This document shows, piece after piece, positions 1 to 16,320 of a DNA stretch of 64,000 nt. How positions within the stretch are numbered: the stretch's first letter is position 1; each line of letters begins with the position of its first letter. The stretch is from NCBI RefSeq assembly GCF_035594125.1, contig NC_087181.1:7798840-7862839 (forward strand), in the 5' to 3' direction. A program made the position numbers and the translations under genes. The notes under the pieces were generated by a model. That model ran no database searches. It was not told the DNA's origin and saw only the letters and a list, made by a program, of their open reading frames with translations. The stretch is from Scylla paramamosain (Eukaryota; Arthropoda; Malacostraca; Decapoda; Portunidae).

Positions 1-3000
1 ATACTTACCAAAACGCTAAAACGTATTAAAAAAAACCCTTTATGTAGAATCAGAATAACATTACCAAAAACATGTAATTTGTTTTCTGCTTGTTAAGTAG
101 AAAAATGCAAAAATGTATGGAAAATACTGTTACGAAAACTAAAAGAAATTACGAGAAACATATATTGCGAGAGATTTACAGCTTTTTAGGTACCAAATGC
201 TAAAATAAATGAGTAGCACTCTATACCAAGAAACAGAACAACATTAAGAAAAACCTTAATCTGAGTGTATTTCATATTCTTAGGTGCCAAAGCGCCAATA
301 TGTTCGCAAACCACCCAATATGGTAAAGGAAATGAAATTTCTAGAAATGTGTCTTTTGAGTGTTTATGAGCGTGTTAAACACCAAAACGCAAAAAAAGAA
401 AAAAATGGAAAGCTCTAAAACATTACATAAAAAAAAATCTCATTTTCAGTATTTTTTAGTTACATTAGTACCAAAACGCAAAAACGTATGCAAAACACAT
501 TTTATGGAGAAACAAACATCACGAAAAATAGCTTGTTACGGAGAAGAACGCCGGAATTCATGGAAAGTATCTAAATGGGGAAAAGAAAAGACCATACGAA
601 AGGCAAGTATTATGAATGTTTTTGAGTTTTGATGTACCAATATAGTAAAACATATGAACAAAACTCTATACGAAGAAAGAGAACTTACCAAAATCGTTTA
701 TCTATAGTGTTTTTCACATTGTTACGTACGAAAAATCCAAAATACTTGCAAAAATCTCCTATATGGTGAAACGAAACGAAATTACGAGGAACGTGTCTTT
801 TAAGTGTTATTAAGCCTGATAGACACCAAACATTATAAACCATGGAAATCACCCATATGGGAATACTAAACAACAAGTCGAAAAGTATTTTTTTTTAATG
901 TTTTCAGCTTCATACGTAATAAAACGCTGAAATGCATGCAAAGCACCTTTTATGAAGACAGAAAATAACATGACCAAAAAAAAAGTATTTTGAGTGTTTT
1001 TGAGCTTATTACATAGTAGATAATGTACGCTACATGGGGAAACGAAAAGGCATTTCGAGGAACGTGTATTATAACTATTTTTGAGCTCCTTACGTACCAA
1101 AACGGGAAAACACGCTAATACCACTACCACTAATATGGTGAAACAAAACATTACCAAAAATATGTTAATTTAGTCTTTTCACATTGTTAGATACCAAAAT
1201 ACCAGAATTCATATTTATATTGGGAAAGAAAACGACATTATTAGAATCGTCTCTCTTGAGTATATATGTGCGTATTATCCACCAAAACGTTAAAAAAAAC
1301 ATGAAAACACTCAACTTGGTTATGAAAATATTATCCACAACGTTTCTTTTGAGTTTTTTTTTTTTTTTAGCTTCTTGCGTACCAAAACGCTAAAAAGCAT
1401 GAAAACACCCTTCATGGAGAAAAAAAAACATTACCAAAAAACAAGTGTTTTGAGAGTTTTTGAGCTTGTTACATAGAAAAAACGCAAAAGTGCATAAAGA
1501 GTACCTTATATGGGGAAACCAAAAAATATTAGGAGAAACGTGTATTGTGAGTGTTTTTAGCTTCTTGGGTACCAAAACGCGAAAAAGCATGAATACCACT
1601 CTATATGGAGAAAGAGAAAAACATTACCAAAAATCTTGTATTTTGAGTGTATTTCACATTATTAGGTACTTAAACGCCAAAATTCATGTAAAGCACACAA
1701 TATGGGAAAGGAGTCGAAATTTGCAGAATTGTGTATTTTGAGTGTTTATGTGCATTTTAGGCACCAAAAACGCTAAAGAGCATAAAAATCACCCTATACT
1801 GGAACACACACACACAAAAAAAAAAAAGAAAAAAACATGTTTTTAAGTGTTCCTACCTAGCCAAACACTAAAACAGGAAAACATCATCTATGGAAAAAAA
1901 AACAATAACATTACTAAAAAACAGTATTTTGAGTGTTTTCCAATAGATTACATAGAAAACTCGAAAATGCAGGCGTGTGCAAAATGTGTGTTTCTGAGCT
2001 TCTTAGGTACCAGAAGATGAAAACGCATTAACATATGGAAAAGGAAAACAAAATTACCAAAAACATGTATTTTGTACCAAAAACATGTTTCTGGTACCTG
2101 ATAGTTTACCATTATCAGATACCAAAACGAGTTTTTTCAGCTGGTAACGTAAAACATGTAAACAAAATACCATATATGAGGAAAGAAAAGGACATTACGA
2201 GGAACAGGAATTAGGACTATTTTTGGGGTTCTTAGGTACAAAAAAGCGAAAATGCCTCAATAGCACTCTTTATGGAGAAATAGAACAACTTTACCAATCA
2301 CGTGTATTTTGAATGTATTTCATATATTTAGGTACTAAATCACCAGAATACACATTATATGGGTAAATGAAACGAAATTTAGAGAAAAGTGTCTTTTGAG
2401 TGTTTATGAGCGTGCTAGATACCAAAACGACAAAAAGCATGGAAAACACCCCATATGAGAAAACATAACAATGTCTCTTCAGTGTTTATTACCTACTTAC
2501 ACTTTATTGAGTAACAGCATAACTTTATCAAAAAAGGTGTATTTTTAGTGGTTTTGACCTTCTGTAGAAAAACGACATAGAGAATGTAAAATAAAATATG
2601 GGGAAACGAAAAGACATTATGAGAAACATGTATTATAAAATTATAAAAGAAACAGAAAAACATTAACAAAAACGTGTATTTTGAATTTTCATATTATTAT
2701 ATTGAAAAAACGCCAAAATGCATGCAAACACTCCTAAATAGGGAAACGAAACGACATTACAAAAAACATGTCTTTTTAGTTTTTTTTTTTTTTTTTTAGC
2801 GTGTTAGGCACCAAAACGTAAAACAAAAAAAAATCATGGAAATCATCTTATTTTGGAATATAAAACAATAGTACGAAAAAACTTGTATTTTGTGTGTTTC
2901 TGAACTTCTTTCGTACCAAAATTCTAAAACACATGCAAAACACACTATAGAGCAACAGAATAACATTATCGAAAACAAGTATTTTAAGTGTGTGTTTTTT

Positions 3001-3496
3001 TTTAGATTTTTACGTAGAAAAACGCAAAAACTGCATGCAAAGTACCTTACATGGGTAGACGAAAAGGTATTACTAGAAATGTTTATTATAAATCTATTGA
3101 AGCATTTTAGGTTCCAAAATGCAAAAAAGCGTTAATACCACTCTATATGGAGAAACAGAATATTATCAAAAAAGTGTAATTTAAAAGTTTTTATATGATG
3201 TTAAGAATTTAAATGCCAAAATGCATGCAAAGCCGCTTATATGGGGAAACGACATTACAAGAAACGTATATTTTTACTTTATGTCCATATTAGGCACAAA
3301 AATGCTGAAAACCATGGAAAGCATCCTACAATGGAATGGAAAACATTACCAAAAACGTGTCTTTGGAGTGTTTTTCAGTTTCTTACGTAGCAAAATGGCA
3401 AAAAAAAAAAATAAATAAAAGCATGCAAAACACCATTCATGGAGAAACAGATTACGAAGCAGTATTTTTTTTTTTTTTTAGCTTATGACAGAAAAA

Positions 3497-3536
3497 AAAA
3501 ATGCAGGGTATGTGCACGTACATAGCCTGCATTTTT
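3497..3536. repeat. Hairpin, 17-bp arms, 6-nt loop
   Basis: AAAAATGCAGGGTATGT at 3497-3513 is the inverse of ACATAGCCTGCATTTTT at 3520-3536 apart from one mismatch, with the loop GCACGT between them. It interrupts the satellite where a monomer would carry its ATGCATGC block. Confidence 0.8.
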
Positions 3537-5245
3537 GCATTTAATGCAAAAAGGAAAAGACATTACGAGAGACACGTATTACGAGTGTTTTTTAGCTTCT
3601 TACATATCAAAAATGCTAACAGGCATGAATAGCACTCTATATGGAGAAACATAATGACATTATCAAAAATATGCATTATTAGTGTGTTAGGTAGAAAACG
3701 CCAAAATGCATGCAAAGAATCCTATATAGGGAAAAGAAACGACATTTCCACAAACGTGTCTTTTGAATGTTTATGAGCGTGTTAGGTACTAAAATGCTGA
3801 AAATCAAAGAAAGCACCCTATATGAGAATAGAAAATAACTACCGAAAACAAGTTTTTTCAGTGTTTTTGGGCTTATTACTTAACAAGGCTCTTACGCATG
3901 CAAAACACACTTTACGGAGAAAAGAGAATGGTACCTAAAACAAAAATTTTGAGTGTTTTGAATTTCTTACAGGCAAATAAACAATATAAATTGAAGCAAA
4001 ATAACGTGGAAAAAAAAGACTAAGAGAAACGTGAATTATGAGTGTTTTTGAGCTTATTACGTACCAAAACACTAAAACGCATGAATATCACTCTATATGG
4101 AGAAACAGAACATCATAATAAAATAAAAAAAAATGGGGTTTGAGTGCTGCACATTGTTAGGTACCATTATGCTAAAAAGCATGCAAAGCACCCTATATCG
4201 GTAAAAGAAACATTTCAAGAAAAGGATCTTTCAATGTTTATAAGCGTGTTAGGCACCAAATCTCTAAGAAACATGGAAACCACCTTATATGGATATACAA
4301 AACAGCATCACAAAAACTGTGTCTTTTCAGTGTTTTATGAGATTCTTACGTAAGAAAAACCTAAACCACATTAAAAAAAATCTCCTTGTAAAGTAACAGA
4401 ATAATATTACCAATAACAAGAAGAGTTTTTGAGCTTGTTACGTGCAAAGACTCCACAATGTGAAGAAAATATATAAGGAAAAGAAAAAAACATTATGACG
4501 ATAGTGAATAATGAGTGCTTTTGAGCTTTCTAGTTACCAAAATGCGAAAACGCTTCAATAGCACTTTGTATGGAGAAACAAAACATTACCAAAAACGTGT
4601 TTTTTTTTGTGTGTGTTTCACAAAGTTAAGTAAAAAAAACGCAAAACTACACACAAAGCACCCTATATGGGTAAATGAAACGTGATTTCTAGAAAAGTAT
4701 GAAGAAGCATGAAAGGAACTCTATATGAGACAGGAAAACAATATTACCAATTATGTCTCTTTTCAGTGTTTTCAGCTACTTGCATAACAAAACGTTTAAA
4801 CGCATGGAAAAAAAAATAATGGAGAAACAGTATAAGTTTACACACCAAAAACCATAGAAAAACACCAAAATGCATGCTAAGTATGGGAAACGAAAAAAAA
4901 CATTACGAGAAACGTGAATTATAAAAGTTTTTGAGCTTCTAACATACTAAAATTCTAAAATATATAAATAGTACTTGATATCAAGAAACATAACAACATT
5001 AACAAAGTCGTGTGTTTTGAGTGTTTTTCACATTACTGAGTTAAAAAACGCCAAAATGCATGCAAACCCTCTTAAAATAGGGAAGCTACATTACCAGAGA
5101 CATGTGTTTTCTGTGTCTCTAACGTATTAGGCACGAAAACATGGGAATTCCCCTATATGGGAACACAAAACGACATTACGAAAAGCGTATATTTTGTGTG
5201 TCTTTGAGCTTCTTACGTAATAAAACGCTAAAAAAAAAAAAAAAA

Positions 5246-5300
5246 AACATGCAAAACACACTTTATGTAGTGTTTCTCCATAAAGTGTGTTTTGCATGTT
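5246..5300. repeat. Perfect foldback, 21-bp arms
   Basis: Positions 5246-5266 (AACATGCAAAACACACTTTA plus T) are the exact inverse of 5280-5300, with 13 nt between. The right arm and spacer read as a satellite monomer in the opposite orientation (TGTTTCTCCATAAAGTG), after which the array returns to + orientation. This looks like a short foldback copy of the local monomer. Confidence 0.9.
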
Positions 5301-7430
5301 AACTTGATCTAAAACAAATATTTTGAGTGCTTTTGAGATTTTGAAGTAGAAAACGCCAAAATGCATGCAAGGTACACCAATTTGGGGAAACAAAAAGACC
5401 TTAGTGGTATTATTAGTGTTTTTGAGATTCAAAGTACTAAAACGCAGAAAACGAATTAATTTCATTCTATATGGAGAAACAGAAAAATATTAACGAAAAC
5501 ATGTAATTTGAGTGTTTTCCACATTGTAAGTTACGAAAAATGCATCTATAGGAAAACAAAGCAACATTTCAAGAAACGTATCCTTTGAGTCTTTTGTGCA
5601 TGTTACGCACCAAAACTCTAAAAAGAATTGAAAGCAAAATATAATTGAATAGAAAACAACTTAACCAAAAACGTGTCTTTTCAATGTTTCCCAGCTTCTT
5701 ATGTACCGAAACGCTAAAACTCATGCAAAACAAGATTTATGGAGAATAAAATGATCAATAAAGAGTATTTCGAGTGTTTTTAAGCTTCTTACGAAGAAAA
5801 CCTCCAAAATGCACTTAAGTGTATATTTTTCATTATTAGGTACCAAAACACCAAAAATATATGCAAATCTTTCTTTATGACGAAAAGAAACGACATTTCC
5901 AGAAACCTGTCTTTCGAGTGTTTTTTGAGTTTGTTAATCACAAAACAATAAAAAGCTTGGAAATCACCCTATATGGGAATAGACAACATTATCAAAAACG
6001 TCTTTTGATTTTTTTTTTTTTTTTTTAGGTTCTTACGCGCCAAAACACTTAAACGCTTGTTAAGCACTCTTTATGAAGAAACAATATAACATTAGAAAAA
6101 AAAAAGTATTTTTAGTGTTTTGAGTTTGCTACCTTCAAAAACGAAAAAATGGATTCAAAGTAGCCTATGTAGAGAAACGAAATGACATTAGAAGAGACGT
6201 GTATTATAAGTATTTTTGAGGTTCTTAGGTACTAAAAGCCTATAATGCATGAACAGCAGTCTATATGGAGAAACAGAACATTAGAAAAATGTATATTTTT
6301 AGTGTATTTCACATTATTAATTTCCAAAACGCCAAACTACATGCAAAGCACCCTAGACAAGGAAACAAAACGACATAACCAGCAATATGTCTTTTGAGTG
6401 TTTTTAAGCGTGTTAAACACCAAAACACGGAAAAATATGGCAATTACTTTATATGGAAATACAAAACAATTTGCCTTTTGAGTGTTTTTGAGGTTCTCAC
6501 GCTAAAACGCATAAATAGCACTCAATATGGAGAAACAGTACAACTTTACCAAGAATGTGTATTTTGAGTGTCTTTCACTTTGGTAGGTACCAAAACGCCA
6601 AATTGAATGCAAAGCACCCTATATGTGGAAAGAAAACGAGATTTCCAGAAACGTGTCTTTCCCGAAACACTATAACGCATACAAAAACAACCTTTATGGA
6701 AAAACATAACATTATAAAAAAATATTTTGAGTATTTTGACCTTGTTACATAGAAAAACACGAAAATATATATGTGGTGAAAAGAAAATACATTACGAGAT
6801 ATGTGTATTATGTAACATTATCAAAAACAAGTGTTTTGGGTTTTTTTTTTTATCTTGTTACGTAGACAAACGTCAAAATGCATGCAAAGTTTCTTATATA
6901 GGGAAAGGAAAAAAACGTTACCAGAAATGTGCATTAGTAATGGTTTTGAACTTCTTCGGTACCAAAACACGAAAAAGCATAAATAGCACTCAATATGGAG
7001 AAACAGTACAACTTTACCAAGAATGTGTATTTTTGAGTGTATTTCACTTTGGTAGGTACCAAAACGTCAAATTGAATGGGGAAAGGAATTGAGATTTCCA
7101 GAAACGTGTCTTTTTAGTATTTATCTATGTGCTAGGTACTAAAACGTTAAAAAGCATGGAAAGAACGCCATATGAAAAAAAAAAAAACTTCTCTTTTCAG
7201 TGTTTTTAGCTACTTACTAAAATGCATGCAAAACACTCTTCTTAGGGGAATACATCATAACATTACCAAAAACGTGTACTTTGAGTGTTTTTCACCTTCT
7301 TACATAGATAGGAAAAAGCCAAAATGCATGCAAAGTTCCCTATATGGGTTAACGAAAGAACATTGCGAGTAAAGTTTGTTATGGGTGCTTTTGAGCTTCT
7401 TATGTATCAAAACACTAAGACGTATGAATT

Positions 7431-8294
7431 TCTCCAGCTTCGAGACGTATGATAAGTTTTTATTTTCTCTTTTTTTCCCATATTGTTCTGATATACCTGT
7501 TTTCTTTTTGGTTTCCTATGAAAAGCTCTTATTTTTTTCTCTGAGCACATTAGAAAACGAGACATTTTTAGGGCTAATTATATTTCTTGCTTTAATTATA
7601 TTTTCTTATATACGAAAAATTATGATATATTTACATTTTTTTTTCATAATTCCAACAAATAATCAGATATCTTTTTGCATTAATATTTTATTTATTATAA
7701 ACACTGGTTTTCACTTAGAAATATAGCGAAATATAAAAAAAAAAAATCCCCTTTTCCCACCCAACCCCAGGTAATTAAGCTTGAAATCATGAATCGTTTT
7801 AGGCCTATGTGCAAAACCAATATGAGTTACTAAATGAAATTAAAGCTACGTTTTCATTATATTCTGTTGTATATATCATGTGAATGTCCCTAGCTATAAT
7901 AAGTATATTTTAGTGTCCCCTTAATATTGGTGACTTTATATCTCAATATGGCAGATTTTTCGATATAAAATTTTTCTTCTCTGTTATAATTCCTGGTACA
8001 CATATATGGGCTACTGCATCTCATAAAATTATGAGATCCGAACAAAGTCTGCTATCGAATTTTTTGTTTTTGGAATTGAATTCCATTTTTGAAACATTTG
8101 AATAACATTTTTTTTTTTTTACTTTTAATTGATTTTTTTTTAAATTATTGTACAAGAAAAAAACGATAAAAGACTTTGTTCTCTTATCCTTCCAGATTAA
8201 AATAATTTCTGAATTAAAGAAGTTGGTCAATTAATAAGGGAGGATATATGAGCTGAACATAGATAATTTAACAAGGGATTAGTGACCCTACAAC
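7431..8294 (+). mobile_element. Non-satellite island A, dispersed element
   Basis: The satellite stops abruptly and resumes near 8295. The inside shares no monomer features but aligns with the reverse complement of 16321-17309. Shared blocks include ACTTAGAAATATRGCGAAAT, GGTAATTAAGC, GAAATCATGAATCG, TGTATATATCATGT, CACATATATGGGCTA and GAACAAAGTCTG. By eye the similarity is moderate, with many indels. The right end is GTGACCCTACAAC, and the other copy's opposite end also reads outward as CCTACAAC, so short terminal inverted repeats are possible. The left end seems truncated relative to island B. No convincing protein is encoded, so a non-autonomous DNA transposon is one reading. The family is unrecognised. 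Confidence 0.65.
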
Positions 8295-9022
8295 ACTCCT
8301 TTCACTGTTTTTGAGCTACTAACGTACCAAAACGCAAAATCGCATGCAAAACAAAATTTATAGAGAAATAAAATAACATTACCAAAACGCAAAATCTCGA
8401 GGATGGAACTCTACATAGAGAAACAGAACATTACCAAAAACGAGGAGTTTGTGTGTATTTCACATTGTTAGGTAACAAAAACCCAAAATGCATGCAAAGC
8501 ACCCTATATGGGGAAAAGAAACACTTTAAAAAACGTGTCTTTTAAGTGTTTTTGAGTGTGATATGAACCAAAACGCTAAAACGCATGGATAGCAGTCTAT
8601 TTGGATAATCAAAAAAAATAAAAAATAAAATTTCTTTTCAGTGTTTTAGAGAACATACCAAAACGCAAAAATGCATGCAAAGCACCCTTTATGAAGAAAT
8701 CGAATAACATTACCAAAAATAAGTTTTTGAGTGTTTTTGAGATTGTTACGTATAACATCGCCAGTATGTATGGAAAATACCCTTTACGGGGAATCGAAAA
8801 AAAAAAAAAAAATTACGAGAAACGTTTATTATGAGTGTTTTTTTGCTCTTCTTAGGTATCAAAAGTATTAAACGCATGAAAAACACTCAAAGGAAAACAT
8901 TGCTAGGTACGAAAAGGCCAAAATGCATGCAAAGCCTCCCATTTCGGGGAAAAAAATCGACATCACCAGAAACGTGTCTTTTCAATGTTTCTGAGCGTGT
9001 TAGGCAAAACCCTAAAACAAAA
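8295..9022 (+). repeat. Satellite block (+) continuing after island A
   Basis: About eight monomers in + orientation with five-monomer-type landmarks, for example CATTGTTAGGTAACAAAAACC near 8463 and ATTACGAGAAACG near 8811. It ends in a GTGTTAGGC-type monomer that folds back into the inverted block at 9023. Confidence 0.85.
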
Positions 9023-11934
<2,912 letters not shown>

Positions 11935-12161
11935 CAGGGGAAAAAGACACGTTTCCGGTAATGTTGTTTTATTTTCCCATATAAAGTGACTTGCATGCAA
12001 TTTAGGGTTTTCGTACCTACAAGTAAAAAAAAAAAAACTCACTATACACGTTTTTTCTTAAAGTTGTTTTCTTTCTCCACATAGAGTGCTATAAACTTGT
12101 TTTAGCGTTTTGTTACATATGAAGCTAAAAATACTCATAATACACGTTTCTGTTAATATCG
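11935..12161 (-). repeat. Short inverted satellite segment
   Basis: From about 11935 the monomer reads in reverse (ACACGTTTCCGGTAATGTTG, then TTTCGTACCTAC). It stays reversed until the palindrome centre at 12160, where it flips back. About two and a half monomers are inverted. Confidence 0.85.
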
Positions 12162-12250
12162 TTATATTAACAGAAACATGTATTACGAGTATTTTTAGGT
12201 TTCTTAGGTAACAAGACGCTAAAACAAATGTATAGCACGCTCTATTTGAA
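12070..12250. repeat. Large foldback, ~85-90 bp arms
   Basis: The centre is TGTTAATAT / CGTT / ATATTAACA at 12151-12172. The flanks extend the match outward: GTTTTAGCGTTTTGTTACAT on the left against the inverse of ATGTATAGCACGC and ACAAGACGCTAAAACAAATG on the right, roughly 80-85% by eye. It is a monomer facing its own inverted, already diverged copy, so the event is not recent. Confidence 0.85.
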
Positions 12251-15200
12251 AAAAAAAAAAACATGTATATTAAATGTCTTTTAGCTTGTTAGGTACCAAA
12301 ACCCAAAATTGCATGCAAGCCACCTTATATATGAAGAGAAAACAACATTACCAAACACGTATCTTTTCAGTATTTTTGAGCTTGTTAGGTACCAAATCGA
12401 TAAAATGCATACCTATAAGCTAAAATAATAAAACATTACCAAAAACGAACCAAAACGCCAAAATGCACGCACAGCACCTTATTTGGTGTAACAAAACATT
12501 ACGACAAACTTGTCTTTTGAGTGTTTTTGAGCATATTAGGCACCAAAACGCTAAACAAGCATGAAAAACACTCTGTAAGGGAAAACAAAACATCATTATT
12601 AAAAACGTGTCTTTTGAGTATTTTTGAGCTTTATACGTACCAAAACGCTAATACGCGTGGAAAACACCATTTACGGAGAAACGGAACAACATTACCAAAA
12701 ACAGATATTTCGAGTGTTTTTCAGCTTGTTAGGTACCAAAACGCCAAAATATATGTTAATTACCTGATATTTGGAAATTAATCAATATTAACAAAAAAGT
12801 GTATTATGAGAAGTTTTCAGTTTCTTATGTACCAAAACGCTAAAAGACGTGAATAGCACATATGGAGAAACATAACAATATTGCCATATATTATGAGTGT
12901 TTTTCCCACATTAGGTACCAAAACACCAAAATTCATACAAAGCACCGTCTATGCAGAAAAGAACAACATTACCAAAAACGTATATTATGAGTGTTTTTGT
13001 GCTTGTAAGGTACCAGAACCCTTAAGTGCATGCAAGCACCCTATACGGAAAAGGTAAATAACATTACCAAAAACGTGTCTTTTAAGTGTTTTTCAGCATC
13101 TTACGTACCAAAACGCTAAAACGCATGCAAAACATCCTTCATAGAGAAACATAACATTATCATAAGACATTTTTTTTTTAGATTTTTAAGCTTGTAAGGT
13201 ACGAAAACGCCGATATGCATGCAAAGCACCCTATATAGGTAATTAAAACGACATTACCAAAAACTTGTCATTTAGGTATTTTTGAGCGTATTTGTCATCA
13301 AACGCTAAAAAAAAAAAAAAAAAATGGAAAACATCTAATAAAAAAAAAATCAATAAAAACGTGTTTTTTTGAATGTTTTTGATCCTCTTACGTACCAAAA
13401 CACTAAACAGTGTCCAAATAACACATAATGGAGAAACACAACAACATTAGCAGAAACTTGTTTTTAGTGTTTCTGAGCTTGTTAAATAACAAAGCGCCAA
13501 AGTAGCATGTAAAGTACCAAATATAGAAAAAGGATATTATTCTAACAGAAATGTCTATTATGATTGCTTTTAAACTTAATAGATAACAAAAACGCAAAAA
13601 AAAAAAAAAAAAAACTTAAATACCTCTTTATATGGAGAAAGAGAACATTAACAAAAATGTGTATTAATTAATGTTAATTAATTAATGTGTATTAATTAAT
13701 GTTAAGTACCGAACGCCAAAATGCATACAAATCACGTTATATGAAGAAACAGAACAAGATTACCAAGAACGGTATTGTAAGTGTTTTTAGTTTGTTAGGC
13801 ACCAAAATGCTAATAAAAGCATGGAAAATACTCTATAAGGGAAAACATTACCAGAAACGTGTCTTTTGAGTGTTTTTTTCAGTTTATTACGTACAAGAAC
13901 GCTAAATCGAGAGCAAAACACCCTTCATGGGAAACATTACCCAAAACTTGTGATTTGAGCGTTTTCTTGCTTTTTAAATAACAAACGACCGAGTGCAAAC
14001 CACCCAATATAGGGAAACAAAACGATAGTAAAAAGAAACCTGCATCATGAGTGTTTTTCAGCTTCTTACGTAACAGAACACTGAAACACGTGAAAAGCAT
14101 TATATTTGTAGAAACAAAACAACATTACCAAAAACGTGTGTATTAAGTTTTTTTTTTTTCTTATTTGTTTCCAAAACGCCAAAGTGCATGCAAGGCACTT
14201 TATAATGGAAAAGAAAACGGCATTAACAAAAACCTGTCTTTTCAGTGTTTTTGAGCTTGTTAGGTGCCAGCTTCTAACGTACCAAAACTTTAAAGCGCAT
14301 ACAAAACACCTTTTATGGAGAAAAATTTTATGTAGGAAAAAAATTGAGCTTATTAGGTACCAAAACGGCAAAATATATGCTAAGCATATGGGTAACGAAA
14401 CGACATACCAGAAACGTGTCATTTAGGTGTTTTTGAGCGTATCAGGTACCAAAACGCTAAAATGCATGGAAAAACACTCTATATAAGAAAACAAAACATT
14501 ATAAAAAACGTGTTTTTTCAGTGTTTTTGAGCTTCTTACTTACCAAAATGGTAAAACGCGTGGAAATGGAGAAACAGAACAGCTTTACCAAAAGTTCTGA
14601 GTGTTTTTCAGCTTGTTAGGTAAACCTGATATGAGAAACCGAAACGATATTAACAGAAAGGTGAACTATGAGCCTTTCTTAGCTTCTCATGTACTAATGC
14701 TCTAAAACACGTGAATACCACACTATATGGAGAAACAAAACATAATAAAAAACGTGTATTCTGATTCCTTATCCTCATATTAGATACCAAACATCAAAAT
14801 GCACACGAAGCACCCTATATGACGAAAAAGAACGTCATTACCAAAAATGTGCATTAGAGTGTTTTTGGGCTTGTTATTTACCAAAACACTAAAGTGCATG
14901 CAAAAAACTCTATATGGGAAAAGCAAACAACATTACGTGTGTTTGTGTTTCTTTTTTTTTTTACACACATGGAAAACAACTTTATGGAGAAATAGAACAA
15001 CAGTACTAAAAACGTGTATTTTTGAGTGTTTTTCAGGTTTTTAGGTACCAAAACGTCAAAATGTATGCAAAGCACCCTCTCTGTGATATCGGAATGACAT
15101 TACCAAAAACTTGTCATTTGGGTGTTTTTAAGCATATTAGGCACTAAAACGCTAAAAAGCGTGGAAAACACTCTATATGGTGAAACAAAACAGTATTATC

Positions 15201-16320
15201 AAAAGCCTTTGGGTGTTTTTTGAGCTTTTACTTACCAAAACGCTAAAACGCGTGCAAAACACTCTTCATGAAGAAACAGAACATTACCAAAAACAGGAGT
15301 TTTGAGTGTTTTATTCTTAGCTGGCTAGGTACCAAAAAAACGAAACGATATTAACAAAAAAAAGTGTATTATGATTGTTTTTCAGCTTCTTTTGCACCAA
15401 AACGATAAAACAAGTGAAAGGCACTCTATATGGCGAAACATAACAACATTGCCAAGAAACGTGTATTATGATTCTTTTTGAACTTATAAGGTACCAAAAC
15501 GCTAAAGTGCATGCAAAGTACCCTATATTTGAAAAATAAACAACATTACCAAAAACGTGTCTTTTGAGCGTTTTTTTTTTTTTAGCTTATTTACCAAAAC
15601 GTTGAAACGCATACAAACATCCTTTATAGATAAATAGAACAACATTTCCAAAAACGTGTATATTGATTGTTTTGAGATTGTTACATACCAGAACGCCAAA
15701 ATGCATACATAGTGACGAAACAACATCACCAACAAAGTATCATTTGGGTGTGTTTCAGCGTATCAGTCATCAAGACGCTAAAAAGCATAGAAAACACTCC
15801 ATATGAGAAAACAAAACAATATTATAAAAAAAAAAAACGTGTCTTTTGAAATTCTTTGAGCTTATGAACCAAAATGCTAAAACGCGTTCAACACACCTTT
15901 TATGGAGAAACAGAACAATATTACCAAAAATGTGTTATGTGTGTTTTTGACCTCGTTAGGTACCAAAACGACAAAATGAATTCAAAGGAACCGATATGTG
16001 GAAACGAAACGATACTAACAGAAACGTGTATTAATAGTGTTTTTCATCTACTTAGGTAATAAAACGCTAAAACAACTGTATAGCATTTTATATGGAGAAA
16101 CAGAACATTACAAAAAAAAAAAAGCGTGTATATTGAGTGTTTTTAACTTGTTAGGTACCAAAACGCCAAAGTTTATATAAGGCAACTTAAATGTGAAAAA
16201 AAACTGCCAAAACGTGACTTTTGAGTGGTTATCAGCTTCTTACGTAGCATAACGCTAAAACGCATTCAAAAACGCTTTTTATTGAGAAACAGAACAGCAT
16301 TCCCAAAAATTTGTGTTTTG
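12162..16320 (+). repeat. Satellite, seven-to-eight-monomer HOR block (+)
   Basis: Continuous + monomers of the second HOR family, with hallmark GATATTAACAGAAA near 14650, 15340 and 16010 and the type GTCATTTAGGTGTTTTTGAGCG near 13266, 14408 and 15113. A small AATTAATG-rich duplication lies at about 13664-13702. No gene or RNA gene seen. Confidence 0.87.

Larger units (their letters stand above)
1..7430 (+). repeat. 96-bp satellite, five-monomer HOR block (+)
   Basis: Tandem divergent monomers of about 96 bp in + orientation, recognised by the box GTACCAAAACGC followed by ATGCATGCAAAG, then TATATGG and GAAACGTGT. Monomer types recur in order: one with CTTTATGGAGAAACAG, one with ACATAGAAAAACGC and ACATTACGAGAAACG, one with GAATAGCACTCTATATGG, one starting CACATTGTTAGGTACC, and one with GTGTTAGGCACC and AAAAAGCATGG. 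The last type recurs near 372, 808, 1272, 1755, 2803, 3288, 3779 and 4245, giving a period near 470 bp. No host gene is visible. Short open frames here are by-products of the repeat. Confidence 0.9.

Noticed and set aside
7376..7726. 116-codon frame entering island A
   Set aside because: Starts in satellite, low-complexity Phe/Leu/Ile-rich, and not preserved in the inverse copy at 16321-17309.
12521..12781. 86-codon open frame (+) in satellite, and dozens like it
   Set aside because: It is two and a half satellite monomers read in the stop-free frame. Similar peptides occur everywhere the monomer lies in that register, and indels break them. No start context, domain or codon pattern supports a gene.
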